Shown in pieces: positions 53,621 to 61,822 of a DNA stretch of 64,000 nucleotides. The first letter of the stretch is position 1, and each line of letters starts with the position of its first letter. This DNA comes from Pseudomonas parakoreensis. GTDB taxonomy: Bacteria > Pseudomonadota > Gammaproteobacteria > Pseudomonadales > Pseudomonadaceae. The position numbers were made by a program, and so were the translations under genes. The stretch is taken from contig NZ_BQHY01000022.1 in NCBI RefSeq assembly GCF_021602155.1, positions 1 to 64,000 of the forward strand, written 5' to 3'. Below the pieces are notes generated by a model. The model did no database searches and was not told the origin of the DNA. It was given only the letters and a program-made list of their open reading frames with translations.

Positions 53621-54514
53621 GTGAGCGCTGTCGATATTTTCCGCATGCTGTCGCTGGCAGCCATCTGGGGCGCGAGTTTCCTGTTCATGCGCATTATTGC
53701 GCCGGTGATTGGCACCATTCCGACCGCGTTCTTTCGGGTGTCGATAGCGGCCGTCGGGCTGCTGGTGATTCTCGGGTTGATGCGCATCAGCTGGGACTTC
53801 AAAGGCAAACTGAAAACGGTGATGTTGCTGGGGGTGATCAACTCGGGGATTCCGGCGACGCTGTATTCGGTGGCGGCGCAAGTGTTGCCGGCCGGTTACT
53901 CGGCAATCTTCAACGCCACCACGCCGTTGATGGGCGTGTTGATTGGCGGGCTGTTTTTCAGTGAAAAACTCACTGTCGCGAAACTGACCGGGGTGTTTCT
54001 CGGCTTGTTCGGTGTCGGTGTGCTGACGCGTGCAGGGCCGGTGGCTTTCGATCTGCCATTGCTCATGGGCGCCCTCGCCTGCCTGCTTGCCACCACCTGC
54101 TACGGTTTCGCCGGATTTCTCACGCGACGCTGGCTGGATCACAGCGGTGGGCTCGACAGTCGTCTCTCAGCCGTGGGCAGCATGCTCGGCGCTTCGCTGT
54201 TTCTCTTGCCGCTGTTCGGCTACAGCGTGATCACCGCACCACCGGCAAGCTGGGGCGGCTGGAGTGTATGGCTATCGCTGCTGGGCCTGGGGCTGGGTTG
54301 CACCGCGTTCGCCTACATCATCTATTTCCGCTTGCTCAGTTCCATCGGCCCGGTCAAATCGATGACCGTCACCTTCATGATCCCGGCGTTCGGCGTGTTG
54401 TGGGGTGCGTTACTGCTGGATGAGCCGCTGTCGATGGCTCACTTGTACGGCGGGGTGTTGATTGCGCTGGCGTTGTGGTTGGTGTTGAAGCCGGCGGTAG
54501 CAACCGCCCGCTGA
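53621..54514 (+). CDS. EamA/DMT-family transporter
   Basis: Inner-membrane protein of 297 aa with ten hydrophobic segments and two EamA halves (RMLSLAAIWGASFLFMRIIAP at the start). The start is GTG 53621, with GGAG 7 bases upstream; earlier in-frame codons lack a ribosome site. It diverges from aceK. Probably exports an amino acid or related metabolite; substrate unknown. Confidence 0.87.
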   Translation: MSAVDIFRMLSLAAIWGASFLFMRIIAPVIGTIPTAFFRVSIAAVGLLVILGLMRISWDFKGKLKTVMLLGVINSGIPATLYSVAAQVLPAGYSAIFNATTPLMGVLIGGLFFSEKLTVAKLTGVFLGLFGVGVLTRAGPVAFDLPLLMGALACLLATTCYGFAGFLTRRWLDHSGGLDSRLSAVGSMLGASLFLLPLFGYSVITAPPASWGGWSVWLSLLGLGLGCTAFAYIIYFRLLSSIGPVKSMTVTFMIPAFGVLWGALLLDEPLSMAHLYGGVLIALALWLVLKPAVATAR

Positions 54515-54537
54515 TTGGCGGCGTCGATAAGTCAGTC

Positions 54538-54602
54538 TTCGCGAGCAAGCCCACATTTGGAATGCATTCCCCTGTGGGAGCGAGCCTGCTCGCGAAGGCG
54601 GC
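54538..54602. repeat. Inverted repeat, degenerate GTGGGAGCGAGCCTGCTCGCGAA type
   Basis: One full copy at 54573-54598 and a shortened inverted remnant at 54538-54553, between the convergent DMT genes. Confidence 0.7.
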
Positions 54603-54627
54603 CGAACAGCCGCCATCAGTTTACGGA

Positions 54628-55491
54628 TCAGCCGGTTTTACGGAACACAAACGCCAGACCGACAATGATCAACAGCATCCCCAGCACACTCAGCGCCGCC
54701 AGACGATTGCCGAAAATCAGATAGTCCATCAGCGCCGTCACCGCTGGCACCAGATAGAACAGACTGGTGACGTTCACCAGATTGCCCCGAGCGATCAGGC
54801 GGTACAGCAAAAGCGTCGCCAGCACCGACACCACCAGTCCCATCCACAACACCGGCACGATGAAACCGGCGCTGTGCTCAAAGTGGAACGGTTGAAACGG
54901 CACAAATATCCCGCACAACAACAGTCCGGCCAGGTATTGCACTGGCAGCGTGCCGAGGGGATTGTCGGTGATGCGTTTCTGCATGATCGAACCCAGAGTC
55001 ATGCTCGCCAGTGCAAGCAGGCCGAACAGCATCCCGGCCCAGGACATCCCCGCCAGACCGAGCCCCTGGTAAACCACCATGATCAGCCCGGCCAGGCCCA
55101 GCGCCAGACCGAACATCCGGCTCGCCGAGCGCTGCCGCTCCATCAACACCACAGTGAGGATCGGCTGTACGCCCATGATGGTCGCCATCACCCCCGGCGT
55201 GACTTTGGTGTTGAGCGCCAACAGATAAAAAATCTGATACGCGCCCAACAACACCAGGCCCGTTGCAATCGCGAACAGCATCGGTTTGCCACCCTTGGGC
55301 AGCTTCAACTTGAGCAGCGGCGTCAACAGCAGCAGCCCGCACAGGGCGATCACAAAGCGAATCAGCAGAAAGGCAAAGGGCGAGGCATGGGCCAGGCCCC
55401 ATTTGGAGAAGATCGCACCACTGCTCCACAGCAGAACGAACAGGCTCGTGGACATCGCCGCAAACGCGGATTGTTTCGAAAGGACAAACAT
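54628..55491 (-). CDS. EamA/DMT-family exporter with a long leader
   Basis: Inner-membrane protein of 287 aa with ten hydrophobic segments; the N-terminal EamA half starts SLFVLLWSSGAIFSKWGLAHASP, as in amino-acid or drug exporters. ATG 55491 is the likely start, although the ribosome site is weak, consistent with control by the leader. Upstream lie a promoter, a palindrome and a leader ORF (separate entries) that suggest induction by an unknown signal. It is convergent with the DMT gene at 53621-54514. Confidence 0.88.
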   Translation of the reverse strand: MFVLSKQSAFAAMSTSLFVLLWSSGAIFSKWGLAHASPFAFLLIRFVIALCGLLLLTPLLKLKLPKGGKPMLFAIATGLVLLGAYQIFYLLALNTKVTPGVMATIMGVQPILTVVLMERQRSASRMFGLALGLAGLIMVVYQGLGLAGMSWAGMLFGLLALASMTLGSIMQKRITDNPLGTLPVQYLAGLLLCGIFVPFQPFHFEHSAGFIVPVLWMGLVVSVLATLLLYRLIARGNLVNVTSLFYLVPAVTALMDYLIFGNRLAALSVLGMLLIIVGLAFVFRKTG

Positions 55492-55586
55492 GAATACCAC
55501 CTGTAGTCAGGCAAATAGCCAACTCAGCCGAGGCTGAAATTCAGTAGGTGTTTCTGGGGGGCGCAGGGGTCAGCAAAGAATGCCGA

Positions 55587-55751
55587 TCAGCCCGAAACGC
55601 CAACGCCCGGCGGTGATACGACGGCGCACACCGGCGTGCTACTGACAGGTGGAGGGTAATGACTGATCTGCCCGGGCTGCTGATTCCCGCACGGCACGAC
55701 GCCAGCGTTGGCCGCTGAATCGACTACCGCGTTGATGAGGGATGCAGGCAT
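55587..55751 (-). CDS. Proline-rich 54-aa leader ORF upstream of the DMT exporter
   Basis: ATG 55751 opens 54 codons ending in TGA 55587, 96 bases before the exporter ATG. The peptide contains four cysteine or proline clusters, with VPCGNQQPGQ, SHYPPPVSSTPVC and SPPGVGVSG. The PPP run is of the type that stalls ribosomes when EF-P is limiting. The ribosome site is weak (AAGATCAG at a distance). It starts about 50 bases after the predicted transcription start. It may be a regulatory leader peptide. Coding status is inferred from composition and position only. Confidence 0.5.
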   Translation of the reverse strand: MPASLINAVVDSAANAGVVPCGNQQPGQISHYPPPVSSTPVCAVVSPPGVGVSG

Positions 55752-55782
55752 TGGGACTGATCTTTTTTGAAGGATTTGAAAT

Positions 55783-55800
55783 GTGAATCAGCTGATTCAC
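55783..55800. promoter_or_regulatory. 18-bp perfect palindrome at the exporter promoter
   Basis: GTGAATCAGCTGATTCAC is a perfect palindrome. It begins about 3 bases after the predicted start site of the exporter transcript, so it is either an operator for a dimeric repressor or a hairpin at the 5' end of the RNA. The divergent GNAT gene begins 143 bases away and might be affected as well. Confidence 0.6.
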
Positions 55801-55809
55801 GAGCGCCGA

Positions 55810-55838
55810 CTATAACCAGCGCGGGACATGGATTGCAA
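55810..55838 (-). promoter_or_regulatory. Sigma70-like promoter of the DMT exporter leader
   Basis: On the minus strand, TTGCAA (55833-55838) and TTATAG (55810-55815) are 17 bases apart, the ideal spacing. Predicted transcription starts near 55803, giving a leader of about 310 bases before the exporter ATG. Confidence 0.6.
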
Positions 55839-55942
55839 TGATTTGGCCAAAGGGCCAGCAGGGACAGTTGGCGGCGAGGTGAATAGGCTGATGAGCAAGG
55901 GATAGGCCCATTGATGGGGAGACAGGGAATGCTCGGGATCAC

Positions 55943-56488
55943 ATGCCAAGGGAACGGACATATTTGCGGTATCAGGTCTATCGGTCAGAGGCGCGGAAGC
56001 AGGCTGCTATCGTTACCCTTCAACTACAGCTTCAGTTGGAACGCCATGGTCCGACTGCCATCGATTTGTCGAAAGTACGTTTCGAACCTATCAACCAACA
56101 AGCACTTCAGGCATCAACTCTCTGGAGAGACCAGCACTTTTGCTGGAATGAGGTCATTGAGTGGAAAGGTCGAGAGCCTTTATCTCTGGACATCGCTATC
56201 TGGTTTGAAGAGGAACTGTGCGGGCTGTGTTTCGCAAATCCAAATGCCAGCAAAAACAGAATACGAATTGTGCGTCTGGAGGGACGCCCCTACGAATCCC
56301 ATCCGTTAAAAAGACGTATCGGGGCACTGGCGATGATTGTGATTGAACAATACGCCCAACTCATAGGCAGCAAGGTTCTCGAGATCCAAGAACCTTTGAA
56401 GGGCGCGATTTCACACTATCAAGAGCTTGGCTTCGGCTTCGACGCTGGTGGCCGCCTTGTCAAAACCCTGGAGAACCTAGTATCGTGA
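55943..56488 (+). CDS. GNAT-like acetyltransferase, accessory gene
   Basis: A 181-aa protein. The C-terminal half resembles an acetyl-CoA-binding GNAT fold: EEELCGLCFANPNASKNRIRIV, then KRRIGALAMIVIEQYAQLIGSKVLEI and ISHYQELGFGF, the last like the GNAT terminal strand (YxxxGF). Base composition is clearly more AT-rich than in neighbouring genes, suggesting transfer. The start ATG 55943 has no clear ribosome site. It is followed by a small gene after 35 bases and then a terminator, forming an isolated pair. Substrate unknown. Confidence 0.68.
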   Translation: MPRERTYLRYQVYRSEARKQAAIVTLQLQLQLERHGPTAIDLSKVRFEPINQQALQASTLWRDQHFCWNEVIEWKGREPLSLDIAIWFEEELCGLCFANPNASKNRIRIVRLEGRPYESHPLKRRIGALAMIVIEQYAQLIGSKVLEIQEPLKGAISHYQELGFGFDAGGRLVKTLENLVS

Positions 56489-56523
56489 AAACTGTTCAAT
56501 TATCGATCAACTCAGGAGGAGAA

Positions 56524-56688
56524 ATGAGCAAATCAACAAAGAAGCCGTCCTCCAGAAACGAGATACCCCCTCTCGGCAAAAAATCCGATGAGATAACGCT
56601 CACTGCGAGTCAGAGGCGTCTGCTGCAGTTACTGATAAAGGGTACTGAAAGCGAAGAGCCGAATGTACTCGCCGCTGGCCGACTTTAG
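56524..56688 (+). CDS. Small basic protein (54 aa) downstream of the GNAT-like gene
   Basis: A strong AGGAGGAG ribosome site precedes ATG 56524. The product is basic and polar at the N terminus (SKSTKKPSSRNEIPPLGKKS) with an amphipathic stretch (LTASQRRLLQLLIKG) and a short tail (EPNVLAAGRL). No family is recognised. Position and strong translation signal suggest co-expression with the GNAT-like enzyme, perhaps as its substrate, partner or antitoxin. Confidence 0.6.
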   Translation: MSKSTKKPSSRNEIPPLGKKSDEITLTASQRRLLQLLIKGTESEEPNVLAAGRL

Positions 56689-56702
56689 ATTTATCAGCAG
56701 AC

Positions 56703-56731
56703 AAAAAACCGCTCACCAGGAGCGGTTTTTT
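56703..56731. terminator. Bidirectional rho-independent terminator
   Basis: AAAAAACCGCTC and GAGCGGTTTTTT flank the loop ACCAG. It can end both the GNAT/small-protein pair and lpxO. Confidence 0.92.
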
Positions 56732-56748
56732 TATTTCAACATCCAGCC

Positions 56749-57687
56749 TCAACCAAACAGCCAATACCCCAGCAACGTCAGCACCAACACCGCCAGAACC
56801 GGACGCAGGATGCGGTAAGCCTTGGGGTTGCGGCGTTTCCACTGTTTGACCACGCCACTGAACTTGTCGCTGAAGCTCTTGCTCCAGGCATAAGCCTGGT
56901 TAATGCCGCCGACACGTTCGTCATCAAGGTTCTGCGGGGCGGTGGCGCGTCCCAGCCAGGCGCTGATGGCGCGGTTGATGCGGGTCATCAGACGGTTGCT
57001 CAATGGGCGTTCGACGTCGCAGAACAGGATGACGCGAGTCTGCTCGGTTTCGTTTTTGACCCAGTGCACGTAAGTCTCGTCGAACATCACGTCTTCCCCG
57101 TCGCGCCAGGCGTACACCTGACCGTCGACGAAGATCCGGCAATCGTCGGAGTTCGGCGTCGACAGGCCCAGGTGATAACGCAGCGAGCCGGCAAACGGGT
57201 CACGGTGCGGGTTCAGGTGACTGCCACCGGGCAACAGCGCGAACATCGCACCTTTGACATTAGGGATCGCACTGACCAACGCCACGGTTTTCGGGCACAG
57301 GGTTTCGGCCGACGGCAGCGGTTTGTCGTACCACTTGAGGTAGAAACGCTTCCAGCCCTTCTTGAAGAACGAGCCGAAACCAGCGTCGTTGTTCTTCTCC
57401 GCGGCGCGGATATAGCCCTCGTCGAACAGGTGCATGGCTTCGTCGCGAATGGTTTCCCAGTTATCGCGCAACACATCCAGTTCCGGAAACTTGCTGCGAT
57501 CCAGATACGGTTTGGACGGAACGCCGGAGAACAGGTACATCAGCGCATTGTACGGAGCGAACAGCGCCGAGTGGTTGACGAACTGACGCAGGACCGGCAG
57601 ACGCGCCTTGCCGCGCAAATGCACATAGAGGATGCTGCCCACAAACAGCAGCAACACCAACACCTTGGCGGCTAACGAAAAGGTCAT
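56749..57687 (-). CDS. lpxO: Lipid A 2-hydroxylase (aspartyl/asparaginyl beta-hydroxylase family)
   Basis: Fe(II)/2-oxoglutarate-dependent enzyme of 312 aa that hydroxylates the 2-position of a secondary acyl chain on lipid A. A membrane segment at residues 7-24 and another at the C terminus anchor it. The metal and co-substrate motifs HLNPHRDPFAGSLRYHLGL and VMFDETYVHWVKNETEQTRVIL hold the HxD...H ligands and the Arg. AAGGAG precedes ATG 57687. Confidence 0.9.
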   Translation of the reverse strand: MTFSLAAKVLVLLLFVGSILYVHLRGKARLPVLRQFVNHSALFAPYNALMYLFSGVPSKPYLDRSKFPELDVLRDNWETIRDEAMHLFDEGYIRAAEKNNDAGFGSFFKKGWKRFYLKWYDKPLPSAETLCPKTVALVSAIPNVKGAMFALLPGGSHLNPHRDPFAGSLRYHLGLSTPNSDDCRIFVDGQVYAWRDGEDVMFDETYVHWVKNETEQTRVILFCDVERPLSNRLMTRINRAISAWLGRATAPQNLDDERVGGINQAYAWSKSFSDKFSGVVKQWKRRNPKAYRILRPVLAVLVLTLLGYWLFG

Positions 57688-57871
57688 CAACGACTCCTTG
57701 AATAAAGACAACGCTGCGCAATGCCTTTTACCCGGCATGGCAGCCGGCCATGATAAACACTACCGGCCTCGGGAAAAACCCGCTGAACCCAAGATTCAGT
57801 GTTAAGAATTGCGCAACAAAGCATTTATTAGCATAACGATCCTGAACCCCGGCTGATCTGAGTCAATTCGA

Positions 57872-58846
57872 CTATTGCTGATTCTCCTGCTCGGTGAACA
57901 GATCGCTGAACAACATGCTCGACAGATACCGCTCACCGGAGTCCGGCAAAATCACCACGATGGTCTTGCCCTGCATTTCCGGCTTCTCGGCCAGACGCAC
58001 GGCCACGGCCATGGCCGCGCCGCAGGAAATACCGCACAGGATGCCTTCTTCCTGCATCAGACGCAGCGCCATGGCTTTGGATTCGTCGTCGGTGACCTGT
58101 TCCACCCGGTCGACCATCGACAAATCGAGGTTCTTTGGTACGAAACCGGCACCAATCCCCTGAATCTTGTGTGGGCTCGGCTTGATCTCTTCCCCCGCCA
58201 GGGCCTGGCTGATCACCGGCGAAGAGACGGGCTCTACGGCGACCGACAGAATCGGTTTGCCCTGGGTATTCTTGATATACCGCGAAACGCCGGTGATGGT
58301 TCCGCCGGTCCCGACACCTGCGACCAGTACATCGACAGCGCCGTCAGTGTCGTTCCAGATTTCCGGACCGGTGGTTTTTTCGTGAATCGCCGGGTTGGCC
58401 GGATTATCGAACTGCGACGGCATGAAGAATGAGCCAGTGTCGCTGGCAACAATTTCGGCAGCCTTCTCGATTGCGCCTTTCATGCCTTTGGCCGGCTCGG
58501 TCAGGACCAGTTCTGCGCCGAGGGCCTTGAGCACCTTGCGCCGCTCGATGCTCATCGAGGCCGGCATGGTCAGCATCAATTTGTAACCACGGGCGGCGGC
58601 AACGAAGGCCAGACCGATGCCGGTATTGCCCGACGTCGGTTCGACGATGGTCATGCCCGGCTTGAGTTTGCCGCTGCTCTCGGCGTCCCAGATCATGTTC
58701 GCGCCGATTCGGCATTTGACCGAATAACCGGGGTTGCGTCCCTCGATCTTGGCCAGAATGGTCACGCCACGCGGCGCGATGCGGTTGATCTGCACCAGCG
58801 GCGTATTGCCGATGGAATGGGCGTTGTCAGCGAAAATACGGCTCAT
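57872..58846 (-). CDS. cysK: Cysteine synthase A (O-acetylserine sulfhydrylase)
   Basis: PLP enzyme of 324 aa that makes cysteine from O-acetylserine and sulfide. The PLP lysine is in [10 protein letters not shown] and the phosphate-binding loop is [11 protein letters not shown], with GTGGTITG further on. The C terminus, [11 protein letters not shown], is close to that of E. coli CysK. ATG 58846 fits family length. Confidence 0.95.
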   Translation of the reverse strand: MSRIFADNAHSIGNTPLVQINRIAPRGVTILAKIEGRNPGYSVKCRIGANMIWDAESSGKLKPGMTIVEPTSGNTGIGLAFVAAARGYKLMLTMPASMSIERRKVLKALGAELVLTEPAKGMKGAIEKAAEIVASDTGSFFMPSQFDNPANPAIHEKTTGPEIWNDTDGAVDVLVAGVGTGGTITGVSRYIKNTQGKPILSVAVEPVSSPVISQALAGEEIKPSPHKIQGIGAGFVPKNLDLSMVDRVEQVTDDESKAMALRLMQEEGILCGISCGAAMAVAVRLAEKPEMQGKTIVVILPDSGERYLSSMLFSDLFTEQENQQ

Positions 58847-58973
58847 GGCTGGGTCCTTATGCAGCGTTGAATTCAGCCTTCCAAGGTATGCCTGTTGCCT
58901 GACGCAGTCCAGTCGGGTCGAACGTCTGCGACGCGCAACAGTCAATCGCTTACATCGTTCGGGAACTACCGCC

Positions 58974-60050
58974 ATGAAGCGTCGCTACAGCTGGCCCATC
59001 GGAATTTTCGCCATCATCGTCGTGCTGCTGATCGCCCTGCACATCGCCCTGCCCTACGTGGTACGCGATTACTTGAACGGCAAGCTCGCCGACATGGGCG
59101 ATTACCGCGGTCAGATCACCGATGTCGATCTGGCCCTTTGGCGCGGCGCTTATAAGATCAACGGCCTGAAAATCGTCAAGGTCGACGGCAAAGTACCGGT
59201 GCCGTTCGTCAACGCGCCGGTGATTGATCTGGCGGTCAGTTGGCACTCGCTGTGGTACGACCATGCCGTGGTGGCGCAGGTGCAGTTCTTCAATCCCGAG
59301 ATCAACTTCGTCGATGGCGGGGCCGACAAGAAGAACTCGCAGACCGGTAAAGGCACCGACTGGCGCGCGCAGCTGGGCAAGTTGCTGCCAATCACCCTCG
59401 ACGAAGTACAGATTCACGACGGCAAGATCAGTTTTCGTAATTTCAACTCCAGACCGCCGGTCAACATGAACGCCAGCAACGTTGAAGCGAGCATCTACAA
59501 CCTGACCAACGTGGTCGACAAACAGGGCAAACGCGACGCCCGTTTCGAAGGCAAGGCCAAGCTGCTCGGCCATGCACCGCTGGAGACCAGCGCCACCTTC
59601 GATCCGCTGAGCAACTTCGAAGACTTCCAGTTCCGCCTGCGCGCCCGCGACATCGAACTCAAAAGCATGAACGACTTTGCCTCGGCCTACGGCAAGTTCG
59701 ATTTCAACGCCGGCCATGGCGACGTCGTCATCGAAGCCCAGGCGAAAAAAGCCCAGGTCAGCGGCTACATCAAACCCTTGCTGCGCGACGTCGAAGTGTT
59801 CAACTGGCAGCAGGATGTGGAAAACAAGGACAAGAGCATCTTCCGCTCCGTCTGGGAGGCCATCGTCGGCGGCACGGAAACCGTGCTGAAGAACCAGGCC
59901 AAAAACCAGTTCGCCACCAAGGTCGAACTCAGTGGCAACGTGCATCAGCAAAACATCAGCGCGTTCGAAGCGTTCTTGCAGATTTTGCGTAATGGCTTCA
60001 TTCAGGCTTTCAATGCGCGGTATGAGCGGCCGAAGCCGGATGCGGGCTAA
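58974..60050 (+). CDS. DUF748 (AsmA-like) envelope protein
   Basis: A 358-aa protein with an N-terminal membrane anchor ([21 protein letters not shown]) and a periplasmic beta-rich region of the DUF748/AsmA-like type ([27 protein letters not shown]...). Such proteins are thought to take part in envelope lipid transport. It is divergent from cysK. No partner is adjacent. Confidence 0.83.
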   Translation: MKRRYSWPIGIFAIIVVLLIALHIALPYVVRDYLNGKLADMGDYRGQITDVDLALWRGAYKINGLKIVKVDGKVPVPFVNAPVIDLAVSWHSLWYDHAVVAQVQFFNPEINFVDGGADKKNSQTGKGTDWRAQLGKLLPITLDEVQIHDGKISFRNFNSRPPVNMNASNVEASIYNLTNVVDKQGKRDARFEGKAKLLGHAPLETSATFDPLSNFEDFQFRLRARDIELKSMNDFASAYGKFDFNAGHGDVVIEAQAKKAQVSGYIKPLLRDVEVFNWQQDVENKDKSIFRSVWEAIVGGTETVLKNQAKNQFATKVELSGNVHQQNISAFEAFLQILRNGFIQAFNARYERPKPDAG

Positions 60051-60535
60051 TTCTTACGATTAACGACATATCGACCAGACTCTTCAGCCGCCAGCGTGGA
60101 CTTTTGCTGCAATGAGTCCCAACCAAGACAAGCCAAGGCTAATGACCTTGGCACCGCCTCCCGCCCATTACTGTATCGGCTGATGCTGCGGGCACTGACA
60201 CCCAGCGCCTCGGCTGCCTGATTCAGTGAGAGTCCGGTACGTGCACGCCAATCGATGAAAATCCGAGTGTTTTCATCGACAGTGTTTTGGGCCAGCGCAT
60301 CCATATAAAGCGTGTCTGCGCCAATCTGTATATCGGGCTCAAGCCATTCGACCGTCCAGCCATTGTCGTCAAGGGTCGCAGCCGCAAACACTTCGGGATC
60401 AAGCAATGGTTGCAGACCTGGATAAGCGTGGATATCTCGGCTCAGGTCAAGGGTCAGATCCTGACCATCAATAAAGGTCAGTTTCAATCGAAAACCTGAC
60501 AGTGCCTGCACAGCCGTCAGACGAGGCCTTTTCAT
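60047..60535 (-). CDS. DUF2442 and helix-turn-helix protein, possible antitoxin
   Basis: A 162-aa protein. The N-terminal DUF2442 region (RLKLTFIDGQDLTLDLSRDIHAYPGLQPL) is followed by an XRE-like helix-turn-helix (LSLNQAAEALGVSARSISRYSNGREAVPRSL). Its ATG 60535 overlaps the stop of the DUF4160 gene (ATGA), so the two are translationally coupled. Such pairs are common and are suspected toxin-antitoxin or related modules, with the DNA-binding member as antitoxin. An upstream ATG at 60544 is less likely. Confidence 0.8.
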   Translation of the reverse strand: MKRPRLTAVQALSGFRLKLTFIDGQDLTLDLSRDIHAYPGLQPLLDPEVFAAATLDDNGWTVEWLEPDIQIGADTLYMDALAQNTVDENTRIFIDWRARTGLSLNQAAEALGVSARSISRYSNGREAVPRSLALACLGWDSLQQKSTLAAEESGRYVVNRKN

Positions 60536-60762
60536 GGGTAACATCGTTTCCAGTCCTCCAGCAGTTGCACTTGATGAGCCGCAACCCAAGCCAGCGCTTC
60601 ATTGATAATCAGCGGCGGTGCCTTGCCCGTCATGACTTCGACGGTTTCAAGGCTCAGCATCACGTCCACACCGCCACCGATCAAGTGGACATGGGGTGGC
60701 GGGTGATCCTTCTCACGTAACTGAATGCGGTATTTGTCGCGAAATCGGTATTTAGTCGTCAT
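60532..60762 (-). CDS. DUF4160 protein
   Basis: A 76-aa protein with the DUF4160 signature (KYRIQLREKDHPPPHVHLIGGGVDVMLSL). The HPPPHVH histidines are strictly conserved in the family. It comes first in a two-gene operon with the DUF2442-HTH gene and would be the toxin or effector if this is such a module. No direct functional evidence exists that I know of. Confidence 0.82.
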   Translation of the reverse strand: MTTKYRFRDKYRIQLREKDHPPPHVHLIGGGVDVMLSLETVEVMTGKAPPLIINEALAWVAAHQVQLLEDWKRCYP

Positions 60763-60964
60763 GCCCGACAGGCTATCGCCAAATCGGCGATACCTGAATA
60801 CTGGCCTCTGGCCGAAACCGAGTCAACATGTGACGCCCCATTCAGAGACTGAATAAGCCGTCTGCGTTCACAGTCGACCGGGCTGCGCGTTATAGTCGGG
60901 GCATCCGATTTTTTCACCCCCGCCCTGCCCGTGCAGGTCGGCGTTACCGTTCGAGGATTAGCAG

Positions 60965-61810
60965 ATGAAGTTCGAAGGCACCCAGGCCTACGTCGCCACC
61001 GATGACCTGAAGCTGGCGGTCAACGCCGCCATCACCCTGGAGCGGCCGCTGCTGGTCAAGGGCGAACCGGGCACCGGCAAGACCATGCTCGCCGAGCAAC
61101 TGGCCGAATCGTTCGGCGCCAAGCTGATCACCTGGCACATCAAGTCCACCACCAAGGCCCATCAGGGCCTGTACGAGTACGATGCGGTCAGCCGTCTGCG
61201 CGACTCGCAACTGGGCAACGAAAAAGTCCACGACGTGCGCAACTACCTGAAGAAGGGCAAGTTGTGGGAGGCGTTCGAGTCCGAAGAGCGGGTGATCCTG
61301 CTGATCGACGAAATCGACAAGGCTGACATCGAGTTCCCCAACGACCTGCTGCAAGAACTCGACAAGATGGAGTTCTACGTTTACGAGATCGACGAGACCA
61401 TCAAAGCAAAAAAACGCCCGATCATCATCATTACCTCGAACAACGAGAAAGAGCTGCCGGACGCCTTCCTGCGCCGCTGCTTCTTCCACTACATCGCCTT
61501 CCCTGATCGCACGACCCTGCAGAAAATCGTCGACGTGCACTACCCGGACATCAAGAAGGATCTGGTCAGCGAGGCGCTGGACGTGTTCTTCGACGTGCGC
61601 AAGGTGCCGGGTCTGAAGAAGAAGCCGTCGACCTCGGAACTGGTCGATTGGCTGAAGCTGCTGATGGCTGACAACATCGGCGAAGCGGTGCTGCGCGAGC
61701 GCGATCCGACCAAAGCCATTCCGCCACTGGCCGGTGCTCTGGTGAAGAACGAGCAGGACGTGCAGTTGCTTGAGCGCCTGGCGTTCATGAGCCGTCGCGG
61801 TTCTCGCTAA
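60965..61810 (+). CDS. MoxR-family AAA ATPase
   Basis: Cytoplasmic 281-aa ATPase with Walker A GEPGTGKTML (about residues 34-43) and Walker B ILLIDEIDKAD. MoxR proteins act as chaperones with VWA partners to assemble or activate enzyme complexes. The next gene encodes such a VWA protein, 12 bases downstream. The target complex is not encoded nearby. The ATG follows weak purine-rich sequence. Confidence 0.9.
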   Translation: MKFEGTQAYVATDDLKLAVNAAITLERPLLVKGEPGTGKTMLAEQLAESFGAKLITWHIKSTTKAHQGLYEYDAVSRLRDSQLGNEKVHDVRNYLKKGKLWEAFESEERVILLIDEIDKADIEFPNDLLQELDKMEFYVYEIDETIKAKKRPIIIITSNNEKELPDAFLRRCFFHYIAFPDRTTLQKIVDVHYPDIKKDLVSEALDVFFDVRKVPGLKKKPSTSELVDWLKLLMADNIGEAVLRERDPTKAIPPLAGALVKNEQDVQLLERLAFMSRRGSR

Positions 61811-61822
61811 GAGGCTGATGCC

